64,000 bases of DNA, from NCBI GenBank assembly GCA_022059125.1, contig JAEUWY010000023.1, positions 1,054,001 through 1,118,000 on the forward strand. Direction: 5' to 3'. Position 1 is the stretch's first letter, and each line of letters starts with the position of its first letter. A program made the position numbers and the translations under genes. The notes under the pieces are model-generated. The model had not been told where the DNA came from and did not search any database. It saw nothing but the letters and a program-made list of their open reading frames with translations. Origin of the DNA: Corynespora cassiicola. Taxonomy: Eukaryota > Ascomycota > Dothideomycetes > Pleosporales > Corynesporascaceae. Positions 1-11,930 of the stretch are shown in pieces.

Positions 1-1134
1 CACCAATAGTGCGAAGACTGACATCCTGCAACTGCCCATTTTTGCTTCCACGCCCGCTGATATCCGACCTATTGTTGGAGCTTGTGCGAGAAGCATCAAG
101 CCAAGTCACAAACAAAGAACGTAGTGCCGGCAGGGATGCGGCAATGATGCCAATACCACTTTCGAGAATGCACCAGAGTATGATGTGTGCGTTCCAATCT
201 GTTGACTATTAGTACTGTCAGTTGTCAGTTGTGGAAATCAACCTTACAGAATCGGTCATCCGCTTCTAGATAATATCGAAGATAAGTCGCACGAACAATG
301 GAAGCCGTACTGGCGACAGATCCCACACCTAGGATTATCATGACCGTGATTTTGGAATTTTTGGACATCTGCAGTTTGCGCACAATGAACCAAGGTAAGA
401 GTGAGCAACACCAATCTGTTGCAATGCTGATGGCGGTCCAAGCATAACCAATTCTAACAACAACCATAAAATCACCACAGGTCCCATAGTGGATGTTCCA
501 ATATGCCTGAATAGGTTTGCAATATAAGAGCGAAGCCAGGATGCCGACGGTCGCTATCGTAGTCGCTAGTAGCTGCATTGCGTAGAGAGTCCAGCGGTAT
601 CGTCGCGCGTTTGTGAAATGCAGCAGGGTGAATACCACGCTTGCTTTTATGAGGGGCATTGACAACCCGTATAGTAATTGAGAATATAAAAGATATTCTC
701 CACAACGTATTGTCAGCAACTCATTGAGGCGAGAATCACGTGCGCCCAAGCCATAGAAAGCGGCCTTTACGGCGAATATCACGCTGCATAGGAGCGATGC
801 CTTGCCCAATTACACATTAGTAATGCACGGAATTTCGATGCAGGGAGAATGGTACACCGTTCAAAGATTATGGTCAGGGCTGTAGTGCAGGACAAACGTT
901 ACTTACCCAAGCCAACACAGCGAATGTGTCCTCCCAAGCCCACCCTCTTGCTGACTTCTTCATCGCAATGCGCACAAAAGCCCTCAGCGCAATCACGACA
1001 GTAGCCAGAACTATCGTGATTATAACAACAATAATCAGTTTTAGTGACAGTCCATTTGGGGTGATAGGCGGCTCAGCGTAAGATGCTGCCGATATTTGCT
1101 CCGCCGTTAGTTCAGACGATGCGGTAATAGACAT
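1..1134 (-). CDS. Rhodopsin-like integral membrane protein, 3' end beyond the left edge
   Basis: Exons 907-1134, 248-800 and 1-198 (minus strand), with introns 199-247 and 801-906 that start GT and end AG. The ATG at 1134 opens an N-terminus with one hydrophobic segment (about residues 31-50) followed by a basic loop and a WEDTFAVLAW segment, the position of the WDD motif in fungal 'integral membrane protein' (rhodopsin-domain, PTH11-like) families. More membrane segments follow. The third exon holds ILESGIGIIAASLPALR, the usual last transmembrane helix of this family. It has no CFEM domain. The cytoplasmic tail runs off the window without a stop. Function is unknown; such proteins are called GPCR-like, but most lack a known ligand. 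The family call is firm; the receptor role is inference. Confidence 0.8.
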
Positions 1135-2541
1135 GTTGGAGCCACTGAATGATAGGAAAAGGCGACTTGAGAGTAAAGAAGGGGTATCTGATGTGCAGAA
1201 GCTCCGGAAGGATTCTGGCTACATGCTGTCGCTATTTCCAAGAGGCGCGCCACCACTGGTATTAAGCACCGTAGGGCCAGAGCTAGGCCTCCAGCCCTTG
1301 GGTTGTGAACCGCTCCCGAGAATGAACGATGCTGTCCCGGAAGAAGCAACGATTCACTCCACTGCCATGTCTCGCGAAGCACTCAACCAAATTAGCCAGT
1401 CTCAGTTATCCGTGTGTGTCGGGGGGAAGACCGGGATACAATCTGTTCGTGCATGAGAAACCTGGCAGCGTGACTTTATGAAGAGTCCGGGCACCTGCTG
1501 TGGCACTCCGATCACAAACGAGACGAAGACTCCCCAAGGATGATTTGCCAATTGAGGAACCCAACTCTGTCGGCAATAAATAGCGTTACCTGAATCCAAA
1601 TAAGCAAAAGTCGTAACTGCCAAATAAAGCGTCAACATATCCAACTCCGACTTCATAGCATGCATTCATTGCACGCGGGTAATTGTGTATCGTAAAGTCG
1701 TGGAACCTGTACTGCAGATTTTTTCCACGGTCAGATATGTTCATGTGTAGTGGGACCTATCCCGATAGAATTCCCGCAGGTGAGAAGTCGCCTTGCAGAC
1801 ATGTTTCGCGTAAAGGATCGCGGGCCATATCAGCCTGTTCAATCGGGAAACGCTCCAATTTAGCCATCCTTGTAATTCACATACGATCTTCGAACTCCCA
1901 CATTCGCTGACACTAATATTGGTCCCACAATCATTTCAAGTTCATCTTATCGAAGAGGCTTAGCGGTAACTTAAGTTCTCTGATATCGAATGACATGTCG
2001 GTTGCTATGGCCCATGACTGGTCGGGATGCTGATCCTCTGCAATGGATAAGGCCTTAGGCGAGGCTGATGGTATAACACGGACTCCATAGTGGCTTCTGA
2101 GTATATGAACAATAGTAAGAGATGTGGAGCTTATCGGTAGCGTACTGCCGATGTAATCGTGTGGCACAGTTTCTCCGTGATGACCCTTTTCGTTTCTGCG
2201 CATGAAGATGGGGCCCAGGTGAAATTGTCTATACCATTCCAAATTCCAAATATTATGTCGCTATACAGGGAATAATGCGTGGCATGGAAATAGAAAGAGT
2301 TGGTTCCCATTGCTGGGGGATTGAAATGGATCCCCACTTGGACTTTCGCCACAACGCACGCCGCACAACACAACACTGTGACCTTGATGCCAGCTGAAAC
2401 ACTGGGGCTGAGCACGATCTACCCAATCTGTGAGAAAATCAAGTTGTCTATAGGATATACCGCCTCCCCCTTCAAAATTCCCTCTGCTTTTATCTACCAT
2501 AGTTGCTATCCATTGTGTCGACGTTCTGTGATCATTTAGAA
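1135..2541. other. Intergenic, no convincing gene
   Basis: An 87-codon ATG reading frame on the minus strand (1402-1665) contains a hydrophobic patch, but I recognise no family and see no supporting exon structure. The rest holds the upstream regions of the rhodopsin-like gene and the acyltransferase. Confidence 0.4.
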
Positions 2542-4035
2542 ATGTTCGAATTATTTCAGAAAAACCCAGTTCCGGATGTGGACACAAGAGTTTTACCTTT
2601 GCACTTCTTTGACGATGGACCCCTATGGAGAGCTTTTCTTCTATATACCATGTTCGTTGTCGATGATGTTCTGGACGCGGACAAGCTCAAAACAAGCCTT
2701 AAAAGACTTGTTCTCAAGGACGGTTGGTGGAAACTTGGAGCTAGATTAAGAAAGAATGTGAGTACAATACAATATCCAAGTATTACAACAGGAGAACTCT
2801 AATGCGAAGTCAAGCGCACTGGTGACCTCGAGTATCACCTTCCATCCGAATTCAGCTCAGAGCGACCCGCGATTGCATATACCCACGTCGAATACGACTA
2901 CGATGCTCTAAAACACCCGCTTGCATGTCGTTTACCAAGAGCCAGCGAGAAGCCAGCGATAGTCTGTAATCCAAATGAGTTCTTGGGGCTCATGAGACCT
3001 GAGAACAGTCCCACGAAACTTGGAGACTATGTCAACAGCGACAGACCTCAACTTAGCCTTCATATTGTGTCTTTTAAAGACGCTACACTTGTCAGTCTAT
3101 ACTGGCCACATACAGCCTTTGATGCGATGGGACAGAAGGCCCTACTTGAAGCGTGGTCACTCATACTCCAGGGAAAAGAAGATGCCGTAAAAGAACCCTA
3201 CGGCTCAGACTTCGACCCCCTTGCAACATTAGGCCAAAGTCCGAACGAAACCCACAGGCTCGCTCATCAAAAAATGGGAACATTCAATCTCATTTACTAT
3301 GGGATTAGCCAGCTTGCAAGCTTCTTTCGACAACAAGAGAACCGCATGGTATGCATACCCGCCTCCTTCGTTGACAGGCTCCGCGAGTCTGCGATTTCAG
3401 AACTCAGAGCTCTGGGAAGTAAGGATGCTTTTCTGACTGAGAGTGACGTCTTGTGTGCCTGGTGGACACGCTTTGCCATTGCTCACTTGCCTTCTAATTC
3501 ATCTCGGACTGTGGTACTCAACATGGCTTATGATCTACGTAAACCTCTCCAAAGAGATCTTATACCCAAGGGATCAAGCTACCTCTCGAATGCTATCGGC
3601 TTCATCAACGTGATCTTGAGCGTCAAGGAAATCACGGGCAACCCCATCAGCTATACCGCCTCCGCTATCCGCGGCGCGATCAATGAGCTAGGGACTCGAA
3701 AACAAGTGGAGAGCTTTCAAGCGATGGTTCGAAACAATTCGGCAAAACTTCCGCCTTTCTTTGGCGACAGGAACATGCATATGGTAACTCTGTCCAACTG
3801 GACCAAGGCCAAATTGTTTGACGTGGACTTTTCTGCGGCGATGATCGGAGAAAACACTGATGAGACGGTAGAGATAGGAAAGCCGAGGTACATTCAGAAC
3901 ACCCAAAATGGACTTATACTACCAAATGGCTTCCCCATAATTGGCAAGGATAGTGGTGGCAACTACTGGCTGTCTGGACACATGAAAAAAGGCCACTGGG
4001 CACGGATTGAGAAACTGCTAGCAGAGGAAAGTTAA
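2542..4035 (+). CDS. BAHD-type O-acyltransferase (transferase family)
   Basis: Exons 2542-2757 and 2815-4035 give 478 aa. The intron (2758-2814, GTGAGT..AAG) restores the family-like join from ARLRKN to RTGDLEYH. The in-frame start upstream at 2503 is TTG, so the first ATG (2542) was chosen. The catalytic HxxxD motif is present as HTAFD (about residues 171-175). The C-terminal DFGWG motif is not clearly kept; the corresponding region reads VDFSAAMIG. Fungal enzymes of this family move acetyl or longer acyl groups from CoA onto a hydroxyl of secondary metabolites in the cytosol. It is convergent with the CmcJ/AsaB-like gene, 189 bp apart. With an O-methyltransferase and a hydrolase nearby this suggests tailoring enzymes, but no backbone synthase is in view, so the substrate is unknown. 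Confidence 0.85.
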
Positions 4036-4224
4036 GCGTCTAGAGCTGGGACTCGGCTTGCTACATAAATGGGTTTGGACTAGAGTGGCGAATTCTTTCT
4101 TAATTTTTCTTATCAATAATTGCGATCAAGACTGAACTTTAGCATCAACAAGTAGCATCAAGTGTATATCCAGATATCAATAGCGCCCAGTTCAAATTTT
4201 CTTTGGAAATTGAGAGTGCAATGT

Positions 4225-5128
4225 TTACTCCCAAAAACAGATGATCCTTGCTTCAATACTCTCCCTCGTTGGTAGGCTTTCAGTTCCAGGGAGAACAAAA
4301 GCCGTGTGCGGACACCGCCATCCCGGCAAGTCTTGATTAGTATCATACCCTTTGAATACCACAATCTCGTTCGGCTTCATAACGGACATGTAATACCACT
4401 GATGTCGCTCCTCATTATCTGCATGCGACATGACGTAGTTTCCGGATTTGATTCCACTTGGAAAAGACCGTGCTCTTAGTTGGTAATCTGAATCAGGTAC
4501 CGTTGTAGCATCAGCCACAGCCAATGGATCTTTTTTTAACGTCTTCAAAGGGCGCCAAGCCCCGAGGAATGCGAAGCGTGAGCTTGTATCGAAAAGTTTT
4601 CTGATGTGAGGTGGAACTCGGACTTCGTTTTTGGTACCTTCCATGAGCGATGGTACACCACAGTAGTCTACGTGTGGGTGTCCGGAAGGTATATCCTGCC
4701 AGCGGCCCTTCTCGTCAAGTTTTCCTTTGTCGGAGGGCAGGGAATGTTGTCGGATCACGTGATTGAACACGTGAGCCGTGGTGGCACCTGTTCTGGAAAG
4801 GCTCAGCAGCAAACTCAGCATCAACAATGTATTGTACATCATACAGTATTTTGGCTAGTTCCTCTAATTCGGGATAGTAGTCGCGAATGATCGTAGCATC
4901 ATTCACAGTGCTGCGTTCCTTATCCGGCAACACGATGAATTGGAAACCGTTCTTGGCTAACTCGAATTGACTCTCCTTTCCCCTAACATCATGAATAGTC
5001 ATAGATCGAGTGTTCTCATCTGAAACGCCTAGGTAACGCCGTTTCCAAGATGACGTCTCTATTGTCTTTCCGGTTGCAGGGAAATAGTTGATGTCGGCGA
5101 CGACATCTCGAGGACAGTGCACTTGCAT
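4225..5128 (-). CDS. CmcJ/AsaB-like oxygenase (hydroxylase/desaturase family)
   Basis: Exons 4845-5128 and 4225-4792 give 283 aa, normal for the family. Reading through the 52-bp intron (4793-4844, GTATGA..TTCCAG) would cause a frame change. Splicing joins ELAKIL to TGATTAHVFNHVIR, the conserved core of this group. The ATG at 5128 is the first one; an in-frame TTG lies just upstream. The motif GHPHVDYCG carries an H-x-D pair that may bind iron, as in 2-oxoglutarate enzymes. Members include the cephem 7-alpha-methoxylase component CmcJ and the fungal hydroxylase/desaturase AsaB, both acting on specialised metabolites. The product here is unknown. It faces the acyltransferase tail to tail. Confidence 0.78.
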
Positions 5129-5458
5129 CTTGAGCAATAACGAGAGATGAGAGTTGTATGGATAGCAATGAAGACATTCGCAAACTAAATCAAATATTTA
5201 TCGTAAGTAGCCTACGTCATGGGATCAGGCGCCTGCGGGGTAGCTCAACGCGGATCCGGAGCTTGCTGGTCCCAGAAGCAGGACCTATTGCAAACAGAAC
5301 ATGTTCGACCATATGCCAAAATACTGAAAGTGAAGACCAAAATCTAATTGGAAAAGCTGAGGTTCCAGTCTCTAGTTGTCGCACTTCTTGGAAATCTATG
5401 GAGACCACTAAATAACTGGTCTGATGTTTGTTTCTTCATGCTGATTGGCTAGTCGCTT
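5129..5458. other. Intergenic, nothing recognised
   Basis: Promoter side of the CmcJ-like gene. A GGGGTAGCTCAACGCGG stretch at about 5236 looks like a tRNA D-arm, but no acceptor stem or T-arm follows. Confidence 0.4.
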
Positions 5459-6631
5459 TCAGCTGGAGAACCAGTCCACTCCTCTAACGTAGCAATCGCA
5501 CAAGTAGCCTACTACGATCCTAAAAACTCCTTTATGCAGCAAATTAACAACTCGTTCATTGATAGGCCATGCCCAAGGCATCGCACTGACACCAGCCGCA
5601 ATATCTACGGACTGATCCATTATTATCCACACCCCTGTGTGCAGAAAGTGGCAACCGGTCCGATGACGCCTTAATAGGACATTAAAGCACGGGCTGGGCC
5701 TTCCAAAGCCTCCAAGCTGAAATGGTGCGCTTGGTTCAAAACATCTGTGTTCGGAATAGAACGAAGGCGATATGCCGAGGTGATTGGCTATGGTGCGTGC
5801 TGGCACATATGAATTGGGGCGGTTGGTGATACGCTGTTCAACTTTGCTCGTACCCACCACGCTTGGGATCGTAAGTTAAGACTTTTTGGATAATGATATT
5901 TTGCGACTATTTACCTCAATGCACCCACTGCACCTGTTCCTAGGTCTATAGCAATGGCTTGGCCAAAGCCCACTTTAGGAAAAGCTTGAAACGTCGATTT
6001 GAAACCGGGGTAGGCAACGCTACCGGCTGGTGTGTTATGCTGGGGTATATTCTTGGTTAACCTGAATGGTATTAATAACATAACGCATTTTTATCATCAT
6101 CTTTCGATCCCAAGTCATACCCATTCTCGCGTATGAAGTCGAGAATTGGTATATTTTGGCGATTGACATGAGAGATTTGGACGCCATTCTGGGATGTCAG
6201 GCTGGCTGTAGAAGCGGTAGCGCACAAAGGAATCATTCACGTTGCGATGGCGAGGGTAGTCGACAGCCAAGCTTGGGAAAAAAAGGCTCTCAGTGATATA
6301 ATTCGAGGGGATTTGTGGACACTGAAAACATCGAATCCGCAGTGTCAATGCGAAATGCCTTCTTCCGAAAGGTAAGCCATGCCCTTTGATTGTATGCGGA
6401 GCTAACAGAGATGACCAATAGCATTTTAAAAATGAACGCAATAGCTGTGCCCCAAAGCTGTGACAACTCTGGTCCCTCGACTTAATTTCCTTGTAAGCGA
6501 TGATTGTACAGGTGGTGACCCAGAGCTGCGAAAAGGCCGAGTAAGGCGAGCAGTACCATAAAACCTAGCTTCGTCCAATGAACCCCCCACTGGGTCCCTT
6601 TGTACGAGTATTGCGGGAAAGCTTTGTTCAT
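5459..6631 (-). pseudogene. Decayed fungal multi-span membrane protein gene
   Basis: Reading the minus strand from an ATG at 6631 gives a short N-terminus and a strong transmembrane helix ending LFAALGHHLYNHR. This matches a common fungal family with GHH(F/L)Y after the first helix. The following helix (LWGTAIAFIFK) and the motif AYNQRAWLTFR also fit. The frame is broken by a TAA at 6482-6484, a TGA just after STNPLELYH, a frame slip in a run of seven T, and another TGA before MIPLCATAS. Family-like text then continues to about 5950 (PAGSVAYPGFKSTF). None of the stops can be removed by a normal GT..AG intron because they lie in membrane segments. Further sequence to 5459 is only weakly protein-like. 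Confidence 0.55.
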
Positions 6632-7648
6632 CCTTGAAACTTTGCAGAATCCGATTCCCAAAGCAATTGCACTAGAGGACGAAGTGGTGTTCTCGACTCT
6701 GGCAAGGGGCGTAACATGAATCTGAAGCAGTCTGGCTGCCACTGCTTGGAGATTTGTTTCCATTTGGTTTAGCAGCCCTATTTGTCGCATTGGTCATCTT
6801 TGCAACTATTGTTGGGTCAGACGATGATAACTCTAGTCCGTTTGTTGTGGTGGTTGAAAAATCGAAAGCATCAACTTAACTAACAGGGATTACAGGTGAG
6901 TCCGTTTCTGGGACAAGCTCGGCCTGAGACCCTGATCGAAGCGGAAGCTCTCCAGAGCAGGCAATCCAGTATTTTCGGCTATTTTTGCTTCTGATATCTT
7001 GGGTTTTATACTACTGTGAACATGGTTCTGGAAAGAAAAGAAGGGCTGGTGATGATGCGTTTTCCGGCCCATAAGGCTGGATTAATTGCAACGGAAGTGT
7101 AATAACTGGGTTCCAAGCTATGCGTAGTGTCAGGCTGCAGTTGCATGATTGCTGTATGTGGTAAACACATTGTAACTCTCGGAAGAGCCACTTGAATGTG
7201 TCTTTGGTTGTAAAATAAGTATTGGCAGAATGAGGCTCTGTTCATAAGCAGCGGGTAGCGAGGAGTCTTTCAAAATTCCCTTTAGAAATGCGAAAGGGCT
7301 AATAATATCCCCAGCGATCTGGGAACTTTGTATACTAAATACTTTGATACATACTTCATTAGGTATGCGACCGAAAGATTGACTAATGTTGCGAATGGAT
7401 TCAGAGGGAAAGAATAATCGCGACAATGTAATCGCAAATAACAAAGTCGAGACGATCGGTCCTACACCGTCCCATTCCTATTATTGTTTCACCGGTCATA
7501 ATAATAAAAAAAGCTGTTCTATTCACGATGTAAGCCTGCCCAATGTACAACCATCGTTACACCAAGAGAAAGTAGGTGAAGTTCGAGTACATGTTTATAT
7601 CCGTGAAACCTCCAGGGGTCATAGGGCTAATCAGATATCAATATCAAT
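6632..7648. other. Intergenic, nothing recognised
   Basis: Several short frames on both strands, none with family resemblance. It separates the pseudogene from the O-methyltransferase 3' end. Confidence 0.4.
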
Positions 7649-8995
7649 TTAGCCTCTCCATAAGGCCTCTACTACGGCCATAGAACCACCTGGTGCCCGT
7701 TTTACGCCCTGAAACTCAAAGCGTGCATCGGCCGCGCCGAAAAGCGCCCTCCACTCTGGTTCCGAACGCTCAGGTGCATTGTATGCGCCGAGCATTATCA
7801 TATCCATATATCTGGAGGCCAATGTTAGCATATTATCTCGTAAGCTAATTTATTTTGGGTAGTACCTGTCGTTCTTCGTTTGGGTACGGGTGTCAGATCC
7901 ATCATCCAGAACATGCTCGTACAGCAAAATTTTGGCGCCGCTATTCATTGCAGGAATCAGACTTTGAAGAATTTGAATGGAGTATTTGTCACTCCAATTA
8001 TGGAAAATCCAGCGAAAGAAGTATATATCGGCTTTGACGGTTTGAGGTGTGAAGAAGTCATGAGACATGAAGCTCACTCGGCCCTTGAGGGATTCTGGGA
8101 GCACAGACTTGCCAACCTGAACCACGCTCTCCAAGTCTTGAACCAGGAAGTGCATCTCGGATGTAGCCTCTGCAACCTTGTAGCTTACGCCGCCATGACC
8201 CCCGCCCACATCTACCATGAGTACGTCCTTGCGATCGAACGAAGACCATGGAAATGCTTCGAGAAGGTATTTCGTGTCCGCATCTGACCCAGCGGCAAAG
8301 AATCGCATAGCACCACCGAACCGGCTAGCACGATCGGGGTGTTGGTCGAGAAATTGATAAATGGGCAAGTCTGTTCCATTGGCCACATTGTATCCCGAAC
8401 TGGTAGGCTCTTCCGCTTGAGGGTCGATGTTGGCGAACTTTTCCTTGGCAGTCATGACATTCGCCACCGAAGGTCCTAGCTCTTCTAAAATCATACCCAT
8501 AACGTCCAAAGCCGAGGGGTTGGTCTTCAGCATTTTTGAAATGGGTGAGTGAGCCACGTATCCAGGAGAAGGCTCAGTGAATATGTTGATGGTGATAGCA
8601 TAGCGAATGAAACGCACCAGCAGCCGTTCGTCGATTCCACTTGCCTTCGCAACAGATTTATAGGAGATGGAGTCACCGAGGGGAATATGTTGGGAAAGAT
8701 TGTGGGTGTAAACGAATCGGAGAACAGGCAAGTCCGTGATCTATAAGTTGATAAGCATCATCCGGGCAAGAACAACAGATGCACCTACCGCCCATAAAGT
8801 CTGGAACATGAGTGTCTCTGGGCTCAAAGCTTGGGATCTGATGGCCTGTGCCGCATCCACGAGGTCAACGCGGGCCTTCTCAAGGTCGGTTGGTACTCTT
8901 GTCGCCTCGCTATTGCTGTTGCCGCCAGTAAAGCTGTCGATGATTTCTGCATTGCGTAAGATTTCTCGTGCAATTTGCACAAGTGAAGTAGTCAT
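7649..8995 (-). CDS. SAM-dependent O-methyltransferase
   Basis: Exons 8789-8995, 7866-8740 and 7649-7811 give 414 aa. Both introns (48 and 54 bp) begin GT and end AG. An N-terminal helical dimerisation region with a winged-helix segment (about 70-135) precedes the Rossmann-like methyltransferase fold. The SAM loop is VDVGGGHGG (about 245-253) and the general-base histidine lies in FRWIFHNWSD (about residue 316). This is the plant/fungal COMT-like Methyltransf_2 architecture, which methylates hydroxyls on aromatic or polyketide products. It is divergent from the alpha/beta hydrolase (ATGs 747 bp apart). The substrate cannot be read from sequence. Confidence 0.88.
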
Positions 8996-9742
8996 TGTGG
9001 AGGGAATTCTGTCATGTCATGAGAAGATAGGAACACAGAGCTGAAAGGATTTAGCGGGATAGGATGGTAGCGCAAAACCACACGAGGGCTGAGCGGCTGA
9101 GGATGTGAACAGGTGGAGGTCCAGAAGACCAGCATGTCAAAAGTGGTAAGGCCAATAATATAACGGACCGATGGAGAGCTAAATGGACAGGAGAACGCCG
9201 AAGACTGGAAGGCGGCGCACGAGTGGAATGGATAGGCGGATAGCCAGGGAATTTGCCACACGAATTCCCTCATGCATTACACCTTCTTAACAGTAGCGTG
9301 TCCAATGTAGGTAGGCCATCTAGTTGATACGCGGAGTGGTGTAACTTCACGGCGGCGGGACATGCCAGATGCCGCAAAGGGGAACATCCATGGTCTATAA
9401 TTTGCCATCGGAATAGCAGCATGAAGGCCGGTATTACATGTACTTCATATAATGAGATATATGCCAAGCCGCGTGGTCGCAGTATGCGCTGATGCAGATG
9501 CGATTTGGAAGAAAAAGAGCGAATGTGCCGCGGCGGGTGCGGATGAGATGACTAAGCGGGCAGCGGATGATTAAGCTCCGAATCAGCATCTATCGTACCG
9601 CCGGAAGGGGTCTCGGGACCCCACTGTTGGTCCACTTCAAAAGATCCCCGAGTCGCCGTCTCGTGCTTCCGGAGATTTTAAAAACCCTTGAACGCTTGCG
9701 CAGTGGGTTCCGATCTACTATTTGTCTACGCCATCTTCATCA
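8996..9742. promoter_or_regulatory. Divergent intergenic region (O-methyltransferase / hydrolase)
   Basis: 747 bp between the two start codons. No clear gene; it presumably carries both promoters. I found no binding site I would name. Confidence 0.4.
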
Positions 9743-10944
9743 ATGTCGGAACAGTCACAGTTCAAAAACCCAGGCACGCTGGGACTGGTGTCCCTCTTTG
9801 GACGCGTCGGTGCGCAACATGATGCAGGGATAACGATATTGCGCTAATTGGATACCTAGCATTCGCTGCATTGACTCGTCTGGTGTCCTATCCATTCCGA
9901 TCCGTCCGCTCGCAATCGCTGCATAAAGATGTCCTTAATGGTGCATTGCGGGCTATGCTCGATCGCATCACAATCGCCCAAGTGCGATACCTGAACCCGC
10001 CGACCACAAATGGCTACCTGGACTTCTGCAAGGCCAAAAATTGGACTCCAAACACACTAGAAGTGAAGGAGAAGGATTTAACGGCTGTCGCGCATTGGGT
10101 TGGCGATCCGGATGCCAAGTACGTTATGCTTTACTGCCATGGGGGTGGATATGCGACTCCGGCGAGTGGGGGACATTTTCGTTATCTCGACCGTCTAGTC
10201 GAAGACATGAACAAAGACGCGGCTTCGCCATCTCTAGCAGTTCTCATTCTTGCCTACGCTCTTTTACCAGATGGTAAATACCCAACACAACTGAGAGAAG
10301 CTGCAGCAGTGCTTTCTCACTTGGTCAATGTCCAAGGCCGTTCCCCCTCGACTATTATTCTTGCTGGCGACTCTGCGGGTGCGAATATCGTCATGTCACT
10401 TCTCTCACATCTCCTTCACCCCCACCCGGCGATTCAATCGATTCAACTGCAACAACCGTTATGTGGCGCCTTCTTAATCAGTCCGTGGGTTTCTTTCCGC
10501 ACTGACTATCCGAGTATGAAAAAGAATCAGTACCTCGATTTACTTTCTCAATCAATGCTTCGACGTTGGGCAGCTATGTTCCTTGGGAAAGCAAACCCAT
10601 CGAATCCGGAATTAGATCCTAGCTCGGTATCCGGTGACGCATATACAGAACCCAGTTCAAACCCATCTTCATGGTGGATAGGTCTACCTGGTTTACTTAG
10701 TAGTGCCTTTGTTTGGACCGGTGGGGACGAGGTGTTCCTGGATTCCATTCGCAAGCTCGAGAACTCCATGAAGAAAGGATGGGTCGACAGTGGAGCTCGA
10801 TCCGATGCTTTAGTTTTCATGGAAACAGCCCATGAACCTCATATTGGGCCTATCACAGACATTATGATCAAGAGCAAGGAATTCAAAACTGAACAGCAAG
10901 AGGCAATCAATGCGTGGATCAAATCACGAATATTTGAGCACTAA
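9743..10944 (+). CDS. Alpha/beta hydrolase (HGGG type, hormone-sensitive-lipase-like)
   Basis: Main exon 9860-10944; the N-terminus is built from a first exon 9743-9809 and a 50-bp intron (9810-9859, GTGCGC..CCTAG with a GCTAAT branch site), giving 383 aa. Without the intron the frame breaks, so the start is less sure than the rest. The oxyanion motif HGGG (about 116-119) and nucleophile elbow GDSAG (Ser about 194) are clear. Asp in GGDEVF (about 312) and His in AHEPH (about 347) complete the triad. A hydrophobic N-terminal stretch could anchor it in a membrane. Family members hydrolyse esters such as steryl acetates or acylated secondary metabolites. The neighbouring acyltransferase and methyltransferase make a tailoring role possible. 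Confidence 0.82.
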
Positions 10945-11930
10945 TAACGCGACCTGTTATCACCAATCACCAATAAGCGATGAAAAAACACCTAACTTCT
11001 TGGAGGCTACTTAAGATGATTGTGCAGCGTTAGACCCGCCCGAAGCCGTGAGGATTCCTGCCCGCTCTCGGTCATGCTCGGCCATGCTTGGACATCCGCA
11101 CTGCATGTTCTTGGCGCAGACTCTTCCATTTATACAGCTGTGTGTCGATCTCAGTGGGGTGTTTGCCTGGGCACGAGGTTTTAGTCTAAGGGCCTAAAAT
11201 TTCTCCAGAAATGCGAGTGCCACAATTTAATATATTTCTCTCACAGTAATATCAGGGTTCTGATATATACGCACTATAAACAACCGTTGATTGTACATGC
11301 ATTATGTCCAGATCCAGGTCCGGACTCCGCCTGTATCTCCACAATTCGCTCTACTGCAATAAGCTGGCGCGCCTCGTACAAGTCTGCTAATGAATGCGGA
11401 TTGAGACTAGTTGTGATCACCTTCATTCAAACGGAATCAGACAAATATATAAGATCCCAAGCAATTCACAATGGGGCGAAAGCAGCAATGAAAACAGCTG
11501 CTCGCATCAAGGGGGCTCCGAGAACGAGCAGCTCTAAGCACAGAATACGATTTTCCGGTCATTGCAACTTCCTCGGCATCCACTGACAGTATGGGCTGCT
11601 GCACCTTTTGAAGCGATTTAGCTGCCCCGACTCCGTTGAATACGAGCAGGGGCCCGGAAAGACACCCTGTTTGGAAACACCGCGCGGGGTCGTTGATCCA
11701 CTCTATCGGTGCTGACACGGACCCCCAAATTAGGGCGCGGATGTCCGCCTCGCGCTGCGCAAGGCTGAAGGAACGAGGTTTCTTGGTGATAATGTTGCGA
11801 CTTACAAAATGGAGACTTTGTGTGCTGGAGATGTTCAGGTTGAGGATCAAGCCGTTTTCACGTTCCCTGATTTTGTTTTTGTTCAATTCTGTCGCTCATC
11901 TTCGCGGAGCTTTCCGCATTGCATTTTAAC
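10945..11930. other. Intergenic, no convincing gene
   Basis: An open stretch on the minus strand (11437-11886) has no recognisable domain. The last part is the promoter of the secreted repeat protein. Confidence 0.4.

Noticed and set aside
1402..1665. Minus-strand 87-codon ATG frame
   Set aside because: A slight likeness to the first helix of MFS permeases (YLDSGN) is too short to call a remnant.
4715..4844. Apparent frameshift in the CmcJ-like gene
   Set aside because: A 52-bp GT..AG intron explains it and restores the conserved core.
5217..5290. tRNA-like D-arm sequence
   Set aside because: No T-arm (GGTTCRA) or closing acceptor stem could be found.
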